Shown: positions 22,684-32,994 of the stretch, one piece after another
How positions within the stretch are numbered: the stretch's first letter is position 1
Layout: every line of letters begins with the position of its first letter
DNA from: Haemaphysalis longicornis
Taxonomy: Eukaryota > Arthropoda > Arachnida > Ixodida > Ixodidae
Direction of reading: 5' to 3'
NCBI GenBank assembly: GCA_013339765.2
Contig: JABSTR010000954.1
Coordinates: 310,001 to 374,000, forward strand
Length of the DNA: 64,000 bases
Made by a program: the position numbers and the translations under genes
The notes under the pieces: model-generated
Database searches by the model: none
What the model was told of the DNA's origin: nothing
Seen by the model: only the letters and a program-made list of their open reading frames with translations

Positions 22684-24690
22684 CGGGCTGGACTGGACTG
22701 GAAAGGACTTTATTGAAACAAACCCTGCAGTAGGCAGGAGCCGGGTTACGGCTCCGCCTCGACGTGGCCTGGCGTCGCGCCCTCTTCTGCGACCCTACTC
22801 GTCACAAGCCCGTTTTACGGAGCCCGTGACTTTAGAGCGCGGCGAAGACCTGCTGGATGGCCCATGACTGGTCTGTCTTGCTTGTAGATTCGATGGCTCT
22901 CTGGAGTTCCTCCGGATACTCTTCGAAGTGCGCGCCGTCTGGGTCGGCGGCACAGTCCCACATGATGTGCCACCGGTTGGCCGGTCCTTTCTTACACACA
23001 CTGCGCTGGTCACTCGGGTACTCGTCCGGGTACATTTGGTGTAAGGAGGCCGGCGACGTTGTCGACGCTGTTTGGAGTCTTCTTAGATGTATCGCCTCCT
23101 CGCGGCTCAGTTCCCGGTGGGGCGGCGGGTACGCTCGTCTGGCCAGACGTAGGGTCTTCAGTGTTTCGCCGTAGCCCCTGGCTCTGTCTTTGGTTTCCGT
23201 CCACCACTCCCACTCGGGACGAGTGCCCACGTTGGGAGCGCGGTGAGTGATAGCGCGCGCTTCCCTGTGGGCCGTCTCGTTGTGGTTCGGCGCGTACGGT
23301 GAGCAGTTTCCTGCGTGCGCAGGGATCCATCTGACCTCCACTCGTCTTCCGTCTCGAACTCCCGATCTTTCTATAATTCTAGCCGCCTTGCCGCTCACTC
23401 GACCTCTTTCCAGGTTGCGGACGGCCTCTTGCGAGTCGCTCAGGATTGTGTCGCAACCTCCCTCAGACATCGCCAGGGCTATGGCGATCTCCTGGGCCTC
23501 AGTGCCGTTCTCGCACTTCCCGCTCGCCGATATGGAAACCCGTCCTGTGCGTGCATTCACAGTCACCAACGCGTATCTTCCTTGCCCGTACTCCGCCGCG
23601 TCAACGTACCTAGTCCGCGTGTCCCCGCAGTACTGTTCGACGAGAAACTTTGCTCTCGCCCGTCTTCTCTCTTGGTTGTGCTCCGGGTGCACGTTCCTCG
23701 GGATGGGGCTCACCCGCACGTTCTCGCGCACCTTCTCGTCGAGTTCCTGGAGGTGTCTCCTGTGACCCGGTAGCCGTAGCCCAGGGTCTCGAGGATGCTT
23801 CTGCCCGTCTTAGTCTCCGCCAGCCGCTCTCGCTGCGCTTCCAGTTGCTCCTCGATGATCTCGTCCACGGTGTTGTGGACGCCCAACTGCAACAGCCTCT
23901 CGGTGTTCGTAGACTCGCGCAGTCCGAGTGCCCTCTTGTACAATCTACGGATCATGGCGTCGATCTTATTCTTGTCGGTCTGCGTCCACGTGTGGCACGC
24001 CGCCGTTTACGCCACGTGGCTGATCGCGAAGGACTGGACCAACCTTGTGAGCCCTTCTTCACGCATGCCCGCCTTCTTGGTTGACACTCGCTGGATCAGA
24101 CGCAGGGTACTCGCCGTCTTGGTTGCCAGCTTCTTCAGCAAGTTGTCTTTGCTGCCATTGCTGCTGATCAGCATGCCCAGCACTCTGATCTCCGAAACCT
24201 CGGGAATTCTCTGGCCCATCTTCGTGATCAGCTCCATGCGATCACACTCCCTCGGGGGCGGCGGCTGCCATCCCGCCTTTCGAGAGCTCGGACTTGGACG
24301 GCGAACACTGCAGACCCGTTCCGTCTAGTCGTTCTTCGATGGCCGAGATCGCCTTCTGCAACCTCATCTCTATACCAGCATCCGTGCCGCCGGTCGTCCA
24401 TAGGGTAAGGTCGTCTGCGTAGATCGTGTATCTCACGCCCTTGACGCTCGACACCGCTTCGGCGACCTGTATCATCACGATGTTGAACAGAAACGGTGAG
24501 ATCACAGAGCCTTGAGGCGTGCCCACGCTGCCGACGCGTCGCTCTGGTAACTTGATCTCCCCCGCGTGCAAGGCGATCTTGCGGTCCGATAGAAAGTTTC
24601 GGATGTATTCATAGCTTCTCTTTCTCATGTTTAGCCGCGACGCCTGCGCCAGGATGGCCGGGCAGTGGTACCGGACGTACTCACATTTTC
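22684..24690 (-). mobile_element. non-LTR retrotransposon (RT + RNase H), 5'-truncated
   Basis: On the minus strand: RT palm from ILAQASRLNMRKRSYEYIRN, block GTPQGSVISPFLFN and catalytic YADDLTLW (about 24690-24240); the thumb/connection region in two pieces (24237-24007 and 23955-23710); then RNase H and the C-terminal finger as one open frame (23731-22832). RNase H keeps D in RYVDAAEY, E in NGTEAQE and D in LSDSQEA; the fourth acidic position reads NETAHREAR. The finger is CxxxxxxxxWHIMWDC-like. Only about three lesions break the frame. The 3' UTR has AATAAAG and ends in a CCAGT-type pentanucleotide tail at 22684-22700. ORF1, endonuclease and the first RT blocks are lost by 5' truncation. 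Confidence 0.85.
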
Positions 24691-25248
24691 TATATATATG
24701 CTAAACTTGGCCGAAATTCAGGGTGATCAAAATTAAGTCGACAGGTCTTTTTGAAATTAGGTGCTTAGATTTACGTGAAGACCACCTCTACAGTGAGGCT
24801 TTGCGCCCAGGGGGACACAGAATTAGGTGGTAATTATTGATGTCGGTGGCTTAATTAACTAAAATTGGATAATTACTTTTTAGTGGCGGCAGTAAGCAGG
24901 CATGTTTGTATTGAAAAGTTGGACGTAAGCAGGCATGTTTGTATTGAAAAGTTGGACGCAATCGTGTGTCCACGCTGTTTCAGTTGGCAGAATTCTTCTA
25001 GCGCCTCCGCACTCCGAGATATCGAACTGCGAAATTATTGCCGTTCGCATGATTGCGCAGGCTAGACAGTGAAGACCGGCCCAAAGAAAAAATCTTTACT
25101 CTGCAAAGTCACTTTAGATTTTTTTTTCATCTGCAAGAGGAGGTGTATACAAAATTGGCAGAAAGGTTACAGATGGCGAACGGACCCGCCATTTCTATCT
25201 CACGTGAAAGCCCTCATCACCACGCCCCTCAGAAAAAAAAAACTGTGG
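24691..25248. repeat. repeat-like sequence with a perfect 33-bp tandem duplication
   Basis: At 24892-24957 the 33-base unit starting GTAAGCAGGCATGTTTGTAT occurs twice with no mismatch. The surrounding sequence is AT-rich and looks repetitive but is not assigned to a family. No gene. Confidence 0.6.
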
Positions 25249-25676
25249 TTGATTCCTCTGTCATAGGAGTTGGTAAAACACGAAAGTGAAATGTGCAGCG
25301 AAATCTGCAGCTGAGCATGATTTGCGGGTCGGCGGCTGTATTGCGGGTGTGCTCGGCGAGCGACGTCCTGCTGGCGGGCACTTCGGCAAAGGTGTACTGG
25401 CGTCATTTCCGTGACGGATATGACGTCAGTGAAATCTTGGTGTATACCGGCATAAAACACTTTCTTGTTAAAATATAAAACCTGACAACGAACAACCCAA
25501 AGTATAACGTACTCTTTAGTACTAAAGGTTGCTTCCCCGCAAGAAGGCCCTCTGTGCAGGAGTGCACCCTTTACAGGCCGCTTGCTTCATTGTACTGGCG
25601 TCACTTCCGTGACGGATATCATGTTAGTGAAATCTTCGTGAATCCCGGAATAAAACACTTTCGTGTTAAAAGAGAC
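25249..25676. repeat. unclassified dispersed repeat R1, copy 1
   Basis: About 425 bp nearly identical to 35333-35757 (start TCTGTCATAGGA, then GATTTGCGGGTCGGCGGCTG). Each copy holds two versions of one internal module of about 85 bp that starts GTACTGGCGTCA-TTCCGTGACGG and ends AATAAAACACTT-GTTAAAA. No ORF, TIR or poly(A) tail recognised. Confidence 0.8.
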
Positions 25677-25817
25677 AGAGAGAGGAACAAGGTTGTTGAA
25701 TGGGAACTTGTTGGAGCCTAAACAGGGACAGACATTTTCTGTCATTTTTGTGTTTCTAAGAACGTGGAGAAAAGAAGAAAGATGCGGCGCTTCTGAGGTG
25801 ACAGCACAAGCCGGGGT

Positions 25818-26034
25818 GCGTCAAGACGATTCCGAGTCAAGAGGTCCAACGAGTCAGAAGATCCAACGTGTCAAAAGGTCCAATATTGGATCTCTTGTCT
25901 CGCTGGACCTCTTGACTCAACGTGGACCTTTTGACACGTTGCATCTCTTGACTCGTTGTACCTCTAGACTCGCCGTGGTCCTCTTGACGCAGCTGAGGTG
26001 AGTCAAAAGGCCCAATTAGTCGAGAGGTCCAAGC
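25818..26034. repeat. 17-bp minisatellite with strand switches
   Basis: Degenerate copies of ACCTCTTGACTCGTTGG. The first third reads on the minus strand (GTCAAGAGGTCCAAC), the middle on the plus strand and the last part on the minus strand again. The first switch is centred on CCAATATTGG at about 25883-25892, so the array can fold into a hairpin. Same unit as the array at 27156-27372. Confidence 0.85.
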
Positions 26035-26575
26035 TGTAACAAATCACCGCAAGCCTCAAGGGTAAAGTAAAATAACCAAGAACAGGCAACCAAGATTTCC
26101 AAAAAATTCGAAACCAGAGACGCACCGCGGAGCGCCTGCGGGGGTCGGCCCAGACGGGAGAGAGTGTCGCCCTCACCCGTGAAACACTCTGCCGTATGAC
26201 CTCGACGAAGAAGACGTGGTGCTTTTGTACGTGTTAAAATAATAGTTTTTTTCCTGATATGTATCCCCCTACTGTCGTTCCGACGTCGTTGTTTTATGTA
26301 ATTCAGTCAAAGGAACCGATAACACAAGCTTTGAAAGCACACCTAAGGACAGGCAGCGCTACAGTTACAGTGGGAGGAATTTTAATGTCACTTTGTTACT
26401 CTTTGCGTTAGCTGAAGTCAACCCCACGGTCGCTTTTCGTGCGGGAAAGCCTGGCGGTCAAGGGGAGACGGAAGCTAGAACAATCAGTAACCATCACTAG
26501 CAGCCATTAATCGCAATGTAGACCCGTATAACTTAAACGACCAAATATTACTAGGCCATTCTTATAAAATGAGCT
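26035..26575. other. no gene recognised
   Basis: Sequence between the minisatellite and a LINE fragment. No ORF of note and no repeat signature I can name. Confidence 0.4.
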
Positions 26576-26576
26576 G

Positions 26577-27085
26577 AAGAAGAAGAAGAAGAAGAAGAAA
26601 GAAAGAAAGGAAAGGTCGGAGGTTAACCAGATGTATAGCCCAGTTTGCTACCCGGCACTGGGGGAATGGGGCTCAGGGAATAAAAGTGCGGGAGAAGAGG
26701 AAGAGATAGGAGTGGGAAAGCGCGCACTCCAGTCCCGTTTCGGGCACTATAGTCTTTCACACAAGTTCGTTTCACTCAGGAAACGTAAAGGGCTTTCGTC
26801 GCCTTCTGCGAGGTCGATAGTAAAGGCCGATGACTTAGAATAGTTTCCACTGTAAATGGACAAATGTCCAATCGGCTGAGCGCGGTGGCAAGCACGCTCC
26901 TCTCCGACGAGTATTCGGGGCAGCGACACAGCACTTGTTCTATAGTCTCTTATAGTCTCTTCCGCCCTACAGGCGTCACAGTGGGCGCTGCTGGCCATCC
27001 CGATAAGGAAGGAGTAGGCTTTCGTGAAGGCCACTCCCAACCACAGTCTACAAAGTAAAGTTGACTGGGTCGAGACAGCCCATAC
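26577..27085 (-). pseudogene. LINE C-terminus and 3' tail
   Basis: On the minus strand the end of an ORF2 protein: DCGWEWPSRKPTPSLSGWPA, a degraded finger, then QVLCRCPEYSSERSVLATAL and SRLDICPFTVETIL. The pattern LCxCPxYxxERxxLxxxLxxLDxxPFT is a common LINE C-terminal finger. Several stops break it. The 3' end is the (TTTC)n(TTC)n tail at 26577-26610 (minus strand), seen on the plus strand as GAAGAAGAAG and GAAAGAAAGG. A small repeat of TATAGTCTCT at 26941-26960 is a local duplication. Confidence 0.6.
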
Positions 27086-27155
27086 GGAAGAAGGGGTTTA
27101 TGTATTACCAATGGCTGAGAAATAAATTATGAATTGAAAAGACAAAGAAAGCAAG

Positions 27156-27372
27156 GCTCGTTAGACCTTTTGATGCGCTGGACCTCTTGACGCGTTGTAC
27201 CTTTTGACACAAATTGGACCTCTTGACGTATTGGACCTCTTGACGCGTTGTACATCTTGACCCAAATTGGACCTTTTCACTCGTTGTACCTCTTGACTCG
27301 GCTGTCACGTGACTATTGGACATCTTGACTCGTTGGACCTCTTGGCTCATTGGACCTCTTGACCAGAAGCGA
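27156..27372 (+). repeat. 17-bp minisatellite, second array
   Basis: About twelve degenerate copies of ACCTCTTGACTCGTTGG, all in one orientation, with 2-bp insertions in some units (ACAAATTGG) and one longer interruption (CTGTCACGTGACTATTGG). Not a CRISPR: the units abut with no spacers. Confidence 0.85.
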
Positions 27373-27405
27373 CAGGGATTGACACGGGGAGGGGGGGTGG
27401 GTTCC

Positions 27406-27463
27406 GGCGACATGCTGGGGGTGGCATAATACTACCCCGCGGGCCGCAGGTTGCCGACCCCTG
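27406..27463. mobile_element. hAT-like terminus
   Basis: Reverse-complemented, the end reads CAGGGGTCGGCAACCTGCGG then CCCGCGGG, the characteristic hAT-superfamily terminus (CAGxGGTxGGCAACCTxxGGCCCGCGG). The matching left end was not found within the window; the minisatellite just inside may be the element's own interior. Confidence 0.5.
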
Positions 27464-27779
27464 CTCCAGACAATTAAAATGCGCTCCGAATGTTCTGGCG
27501 TGTTGGTGTCAAGATCATTTATCTAGGATTTTACAGTATTGAGAATACAGCAAACTAAACTCCCAATTTGGAGAATTGTGGATTTTACGAAAAAAACTCC
27601 GATTAACACCTAATTTAGGCTAAAACACAAACTTCGAAAAACACCCTTCGAATTTCACAAAAAAATCAGCTCCGAAAACACAGAGCCATAGTTAGTTATA
27701 GTTTATGGTATTCTAAACCCTCTCACCAATAGATCGGGCCAAGACATGGGCCTGCACCGATGCTATCCTCAAATCCCTA
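27464..27779. other. no gene recognised
   Basis: AT-rich spacer between the hAT-like end and the LINE. Confidence 0.4.
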
Positions 27780-28654
27780 CCAACCCTAACTTGGGCTCCA
27801 GCACCCACAGGGCGATGTCGTCGGCGTACACCGCAATGTACACTCTGTCGCCCCCTCCTCTGGGCAGGCAGCCTGGCAGGGCTGCCATCACCAGGTTGAA
27901 GAGGAAGGGCCTGATGACGGAGCCCTGTGGGGTGCCCACGTCCACCGGACGGGGGGGGGGGGGGGTGACAGGGCGTCCCCCCCCTGCACCTGCGCCGTGC
28001 GGCCCGTCCGAAACGCCTCGATGAAGCCCCGCAGCTTGCCCGCACTGTCACTTGCCCGCAATGGTGTCACAGGGACAACAGCCGATCCAGGAGGCAAACG
28101 TCCCAGGGCTGACCAGGGCGCACGTACACACTGCACACTGTAATGTCTGTTCCTGCCGCACTGAGCCGCAACGTCACTGCCGCGAACTCCTGCACCACTG
28201 TCGTCACCGCACTGGTATCCAACTCTGCGTGCTGCACATCGTTCCGCACAAACAGTGAGGCACGCGAGGTCCCTGGGGGTGGGGCGGGTCGCCAAACACC
28301 ACCGCCGAGCACTGGGCACTGTCACACGCCGTGAGGCTGTGATAGCCGATGTAGCCCGGCAGGCGAATCCTCCCTTGAGCCGTCCCTTCCCACCGCACAT
28401 AGCTCTCCTGTAAAGCCACGAACGACGTGGGGCTCGTGCTGCAGCAGAAACGCACTCAGCTCCGCACGACGCGGTCGCAGAGAGTTGACGTTGCACTGCA
28501 GCACTGTAGGCACCAGGGGCAGTGTGCGGCGGCTCCTAGCCATGGAGGGGCTCGGTGTGTGGCTGTCCCAGCGAGGCCGGCTGCTTGCGCAATCTCTTCC
28601 GACTTCGCTTCAACCGCGCCGGGGCTGCCTGGCTGCTGGGCTGTCGCTGGGCTG

Positions 28655-28696
<42 letters not shown>

Positions 28697-29060
28697 CGGC
28701 TGCTGGCGCATCGTAGGGGGCGCGAAAAATACAGGGGCCTTAGGTGCGACAGGCGGCGGCTAGGGCTGCGTGACCGCTCGCAGGGCTGCACGGACGCCCA
28801 AGCGAGAGGCAGGCGCCGGGGCTACTAGCTCCGCACACACACGGTGCTCCTCCAGCCAGCGCGGGCAAGAGTGGTCGAGCACGACGTGGGGGCCCCCGAA
28901 GTTGGTGCAGTAAGGCTTCGCGGCCTTGCACGCTGCCTTCAGGTGGGAAACCCCCGCATCGCCAGCACCTCCTCTCGTGATTGCAGCTCGCTGTGGCGTG
29001 CTCCAGCCTGCCACACCTGCCGCACTAGAGTGGTCGCGGTCGGCACACTCTCACCGGCCG
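27780..29060 (-). mobile_element. LINE family A, inverted 5' segment (ORF1 end, EN, RT)
   Basis: Read on the minus strand from 29060 leftward: the ORF1 (gag-like) end with a decayed zinc knuckle, YCTNFGGPHVVLDHSCPRW (canonical CxxCGGxH-C); a (GCA)12 run at 28658-28694; the ORF2 start MARSRRTLPLVPTVLQCNVN, the entry to an APE-type endonuclease; ALQESYVRWEGTAQGRIRLP (the conserved QE of the endonuclease); then, after an internal deletion near 28060, RT with GTPQGSVIRPFLFNLVM and YADDIALW at about 27940-27800. The endonuclease C-half and first RT blocks are missing. Frameshifts separate the pieces. The segment abuts the plus-strand 3' part of the same family at about 29060. Confidence 0.8.
28658..28694. 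repeat. (CTG)12 trinucleotide repeat inside LINE family A
   Basis: Twelve CTG units on the plus strand (CAG on the LINE sense strand), between ORF1 and ORF2 of the inverted LINE. It produces poly-Leu and poly-Ala shadow ORFs. Confidence 0.95.
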
Positions 29061-30200
29061 TCGGAGTTTGTGCTGAGCTGGTGGGTGTCGGACTGGGCCT
29101 GGACCTGATGCTGGAGATGGAGCCCTTGCCCAAGCGCTGCGCCCTGCTGTGCGACTCCCGGGTGTCCCTGGTGCTTCTTCGTGACGGAGACTCGCACTCC
29201 TTGTTGGTGCGGGGCATCCGGGAGAAGGCGGCACAACTGTCGGACCGGGGCACTCAACTGTGCCTGCAGTGGGTCCCCACCCACATCGGTCTGGATGGCA
29301 GCGAGCGGGCGGACGAGCTGGCCGCCGGGGCGCACGCGCTGCCTCCCTCGGACATGGTGGCCCAGGCGGCAGCGGATGACGTCCGCCTGCTCATCCAACG
29401 ACACCTCCGCACCAGGCATCCAGACCCGCGGCTGCGTGTCGGAGGGGTCCTGCCGCCAGTGCGGGCCTCACGCCTGCCTCGTCGACTGCGCTCGGCCATC
29501 CTGCGCCTCCGCGTGGGGGACGCGTGTACGGCGGAGTTGAAGCACCGACTGGGGCGGGTGTCCAGCCCCGCCTGCACTCACTGCCGAGCGCCCGTGCAGT
29601 CCCTACCGCACGTACTCTACGAGTGCCCCAAGTTTGCGGCAGGTGTGGCAGAGCTGCTGGCCGTTTTTCAAGGAGAGCGGCCCCGTGAGGAGCTGCTTTG
29701 GCCCCCGGGCAGTGCTAGGGAGCGGGACAAAGTGCTCGAGGCCCTGGGTACATACCTGGGGGCCTCGGGGCTGCACAGTGCACTCCACTACAAATCCACT
29801 TAACTGCCCAGATTGTAGTGGAATGCTGCTGATGATGCAGCTTCTCTACGTGTGTGTGCGTGTGTGTGTGTGTCCCCTTTTACATGTGTGTTAGACATTG
29901 TCCCCTGTAGATTCACGTGTTGTCTATATCTGTTGTGTTTCTCTGTAATGCCAATTTCCTCAATGTTTAACTCCTTTTTTCTTTTGTGTTTTATATTTAT
30001 CCTTGTCAACTTGCCCAGTGTGTTATATACATGATAACGTCAACAATCTCCACTATCCTCCTACTCCTATGTATTCTTTCCTTCCTACACCCCCCCTACA
30101 CCAGCAGGCGTTCCGATGTCAGCCCCCTAGGCGAGACAATTTACGCCTGTTGGTGGATCTTACCTTTCCCATGAACAATAAATGCACACATAGATACTTC
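29061..30200 (+). mobile_element. LINE family A, 3' segment (RNase H, finger, 3' UTR)
   Basis: The plus-strand frame from AELVGVGLGLDLMLEMEPLP runs without a stop to 29803: RNase H third motif LLCDSRVSL, fourth motif WVPTHIGLDGSERADELAAG, then SPACTHCRAPVQSLPHVLYECP, the C-terminal CCHC finger, and the end YLGASGLHSALHYKST. The first acidic motif (YTDGS) of RNase H is absent because the segment starts after it, at the inversion junction. The 3' UTR follows with TG repeats, a 13-bp stem at 30099-30155 and AATAAA at 30176, then a CACATAGATAC tail. The family match to 50.9-51.9 kb is near-verbatim. Confidence 0.85.
30099..30155 (+). other. conserved 3'-UTR stem-loop of LINE family A
   Basis: CACCAGCAGGCGT at 30099-30111 pairs with ACGCCTGTTGGTG at 30143-30155, 13 pairs including one G-U. 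The homologous stem at 54827-54877 keeps all 13 pairs with the G-U at a different position. It lies just upstream of the AATAAA, so it may be the reverse-transcriptase recognition structure (inference). Confidence 0.55.
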
Positions 30201-31634
30201 AACAGCTGAAACAACTACCCACGCTTCCTGATCGTGTTATCCATGAACAAAGCATCACCAGTGACCGGGAAATCCTTATTTATTATCTCCGCGTTCATTG
30301 CGGGCAGGGTAGGTAAACTTTACAGGGCATCACTTACATCAGACTTAACTCGCAATAAACAGACTACTAACCTTTCTTAACAGACTAACAGCAGTGCCTC
30401 TAAACAACATTCACACCAAACTGAACATTATACTTGTCAAAAGCTTGGTAGAGTTGTAATGTTGGCACCGTCCCTAAATTCTTTCACACCTTGTTTTCTG
30501 ACTCATTTTCAAAGCATAGTCCTTACGGGCGCTTGTGCCACTTTAGTCTTCTTGTTCACTTTAGCCATTACTTAAAGGGGCCATGCGGACAAAAAACAAG
30601 TTCGGTTCATTCGAAATATTGCCTCGTTAGAATCATACTGACACCACTTTTAGCGTAAACTTCGCTCAAATAAGCTGATAATTAGGAAAAGAGGGAATGG
30701 CGATGCGACTCACTAGCTCATTTCCGCATTAGAACGTATGATGTAATTGCACAGCCGTGCGATTGGCTGAGGTCGGCAAAAGCAAACGCAAGTTAATCAG
30801 GGATTATAAGCTTGCACAACTAGCTATTTTCGCTTAAACGCAATGCATATTCATTTTATAGCAGTGTGAATGGTGGGGTGAAAGAATGGATGTTACGAAA
30901 GTACACGTAAACTATAGAAGTACCAATGCATACTCCTGTTGGTACTGCGTGCACTATGCTTGTTATAGCTGCACGGCAGTGCGGTGCTTTGGGGTTGTCT
31001 CAGACGTCACTGGCCGATTGGCGTAAGCGACACTGTCTTACGTGACCCTGTTTGACCAGCATACCCCATGTTTAAAGAAACGATTACTACCTACCGTAAA
31101 AAAACAAGCCAGGTGCAAATACGGTCAAAAACACAGCAAAGGCAGACAGCGGTCCAACGCAGTATGGTGGCGCCATCTAGGAGGACTTGCGGTAACAAGG
31201 TCCCGCATTCCTCTGCAGACTAAACAGAGCACTAGCGTTCGCTCGAAGACCTGTCCTTGTTACGCCACGCAGACGTAACGAAACACACTTTGGCTGGAGA
31301 ATCAAAATTTTAACTCAGGTTGAATAATTTCGCAGTGAATAAAGCAGCCTTTTATGCCGGACAAGCGCTGGGGGCTCTATAAAACACTAAATCTTTCGAA
31401 TAAAACAAACTCGTATTTTGACTGCACGGCTCGAAGTGGCAACATTTCATAATGACATGGCGCTAGCCAAGTTGTACACCAAGCGCCATTTTAAATCCCA
31501 TTATTCAGATCTCGAAATTATATTACACTCAAACGAGCTTGTGGAACGAGCCCAAAACTGAGTCGGGTACATGAATGCTATATATTCTGTCGTTCTGGTG
31601 TTCATGAGAACGCAAAAAACGTGGGATGAAATTA
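30201..31634. other. no gene; one CTCF-like site
   Basis: AT-rich intergenic sequence. GCGCCATCTAGGAG at 31170-31183 matches the CTCF core at 12 of 14 positions on the minus strand. TTAAAGGGGCC at 30573 resembles the end of the 46.5 kb TIR element, but no partner end was found. ORF 31042-31278 has no domain. Confidence 0.4.
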
Positions 31635-32397
31635 CAGTAATCCCTCTTTAACTCGAACTCGGATATCTCGAAATATCGGTTAAGTCGAAACTTTTTCTCG
31701 CTGTGTGTTTACCCCCATAGGCGCTATCTATGTATTTGCACCACTTTATTTCGAAACGTTTTTTTTTTTTCGGGGTACCACTGATATCTCGAAATGTTGA
31801 CAAGGCAAAGTCAGCTACGTGAAGCTGGTAGGTCTCCGTTCGAACACTCAGCTCCCACAACGCGCCGAACGCGGTCGTGAACGGAAAATTTACGAGGATT
31901 ACGCGTTGTAGGAGGCCGATGTCCCCGTTACCGGATGTCTGTCTGCCGCCTACATGGTTGAGACAGCTGTGGGCGACGCAGCTGATCATGCGGACGACGA
32001 GGAGCCTCCATAAATGCCTACAACGGCAAAAAAAAAAACAAAAAAAAAACATGCTGCGCCTGTTAGCAACAAAGTAGAATGTATCGGTGGCGACCAACAG
32101 TTGATGCGATGCATTGAGCCAGCTCGAGAACGCTTTTCTGGGACCCGATGCAAACGCGAAACATGAAAACATCACGGAGTTCTTTCATCCGCGATAATAA
32201 CATATTGTTTTACTGTGAATTGTTTTGCCTTTATTACGAAAGTTCCCCTGTGCAGTCGAGCTTTTGTTACCAGCACTAGTTCTTATTTCAGTGACCTGGC
32301 CCCAATTTTTTTTTTTTGGCATTTCGCTTAACTAGCACCACGGCTTATCTCAAAATTTTTAGCGGATTTTACCACTTCGAGTTAACGAGGGTTCACT
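31635..32397 (+). mobile_element. Tigger/pogo (Tc1-mariner) DNA transposon remnant
   Basis: The left terminus CAGTAATCCCTCTTTAACTC follows a TA; the right terminus, reverse-complemented, is AGTGAACCCTCGTTAACTCG. These are imperfect TIRs of the Tigger type. The TA is not preserved on the right. The interior keeps only the transposase C-terminus (32105-32197), so the element is internally deleted. Poly-A/T tracts at 31756-31770, 32029-32049 and 32306-32318 interrupt it. Confidence 0.75.
32105..32197 (+). pseudogene. Tigger transposase C-terminal remnant
   Basis: The frame CDALSQLENAFLGPDANAKH then ENITEFFHPR and TAA reads as the C-terminal tail of a pogo/Tigger transposase, which typically ends in a LxxLExxL motif and IT(D/E)FF. 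Upstream, ADDEEPP followed by PTTAK in another frame is a likely continuation broken by a stop and an A-rich insertion. The DDE core is gone; non-functional. Confidence 0.65.
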
Positions 32398-32994
32398 TTC
32401 AAAAGAATCGACATCTGGGCAAGAATTGGTATGACGTTAACATCTTGAGGGTGTCACGAATCAGCACGGGGTACTTCGGTGTTGCTCTGTGCGCGCGAGC
32501 TACGCCGTTTTCTTACACTTTGTGCATTGCGGGAAAGTTCCGTGAGTGGCGGTAAAGCCAGCTCGTCAAACATGTTTCGAGCGCCGGAGCTTGGCTGCCG
32601 CGCGCAACCCGGGCCGTTGTGTCTCGGGCAGCCGTTGCGTGATCCGGTTCAAACTAGCTCAGCCAGGACGTGTTCAAACCAGCCTTCTACAATCGGCGGC
32701 CGTACGCTGGACTTCCCTATTCCTCCCCCTTCTTCCAGCACTGGGGAATGCAACACAGAATCTAGGAAAGGTGTCTTGTGTATTTGTACCTTTTGACGCT
32801 GCGTTCAACACACTGAACGCCTGTTGACGGTTGGGGCTTCTGGGTATAAAGTGTCGCCCTACCGATAGCACAAGCAATGCGTCCTGGGCTTTTGCGGATA
32901 ACGTTACTGTGCCCGTTCGAGATGTCACGTGAGCACGCCAGTCTGCTGCTGTCTGTATCATCGGTTTTCTCTACTCGCCATGCATTAATCAGAT
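32398..32994. other. no gene recognised
   Basis: GC-richer at 32560-32760; ORFs there are open on both strands without domains. Confidence 0.4.

Noticed and set aside
25818..27372. CRISPR-like repeat arrays
   Set aside because: Units are 17 bp, degenerate and directly abutting, with no unique spacers, in a eukaryotic genome: a minisatellite.
28427..28828. ORFs with poly-Leu or poly-Ala
   Set aside because: Created by the CTG repeat inside the inverted LINE.
31648..32175. 175-codon minus-strand ORF
   Set aside because: Antisense shadow of the Tigger remnant; the plus strand carries the recognisable transposase tail.
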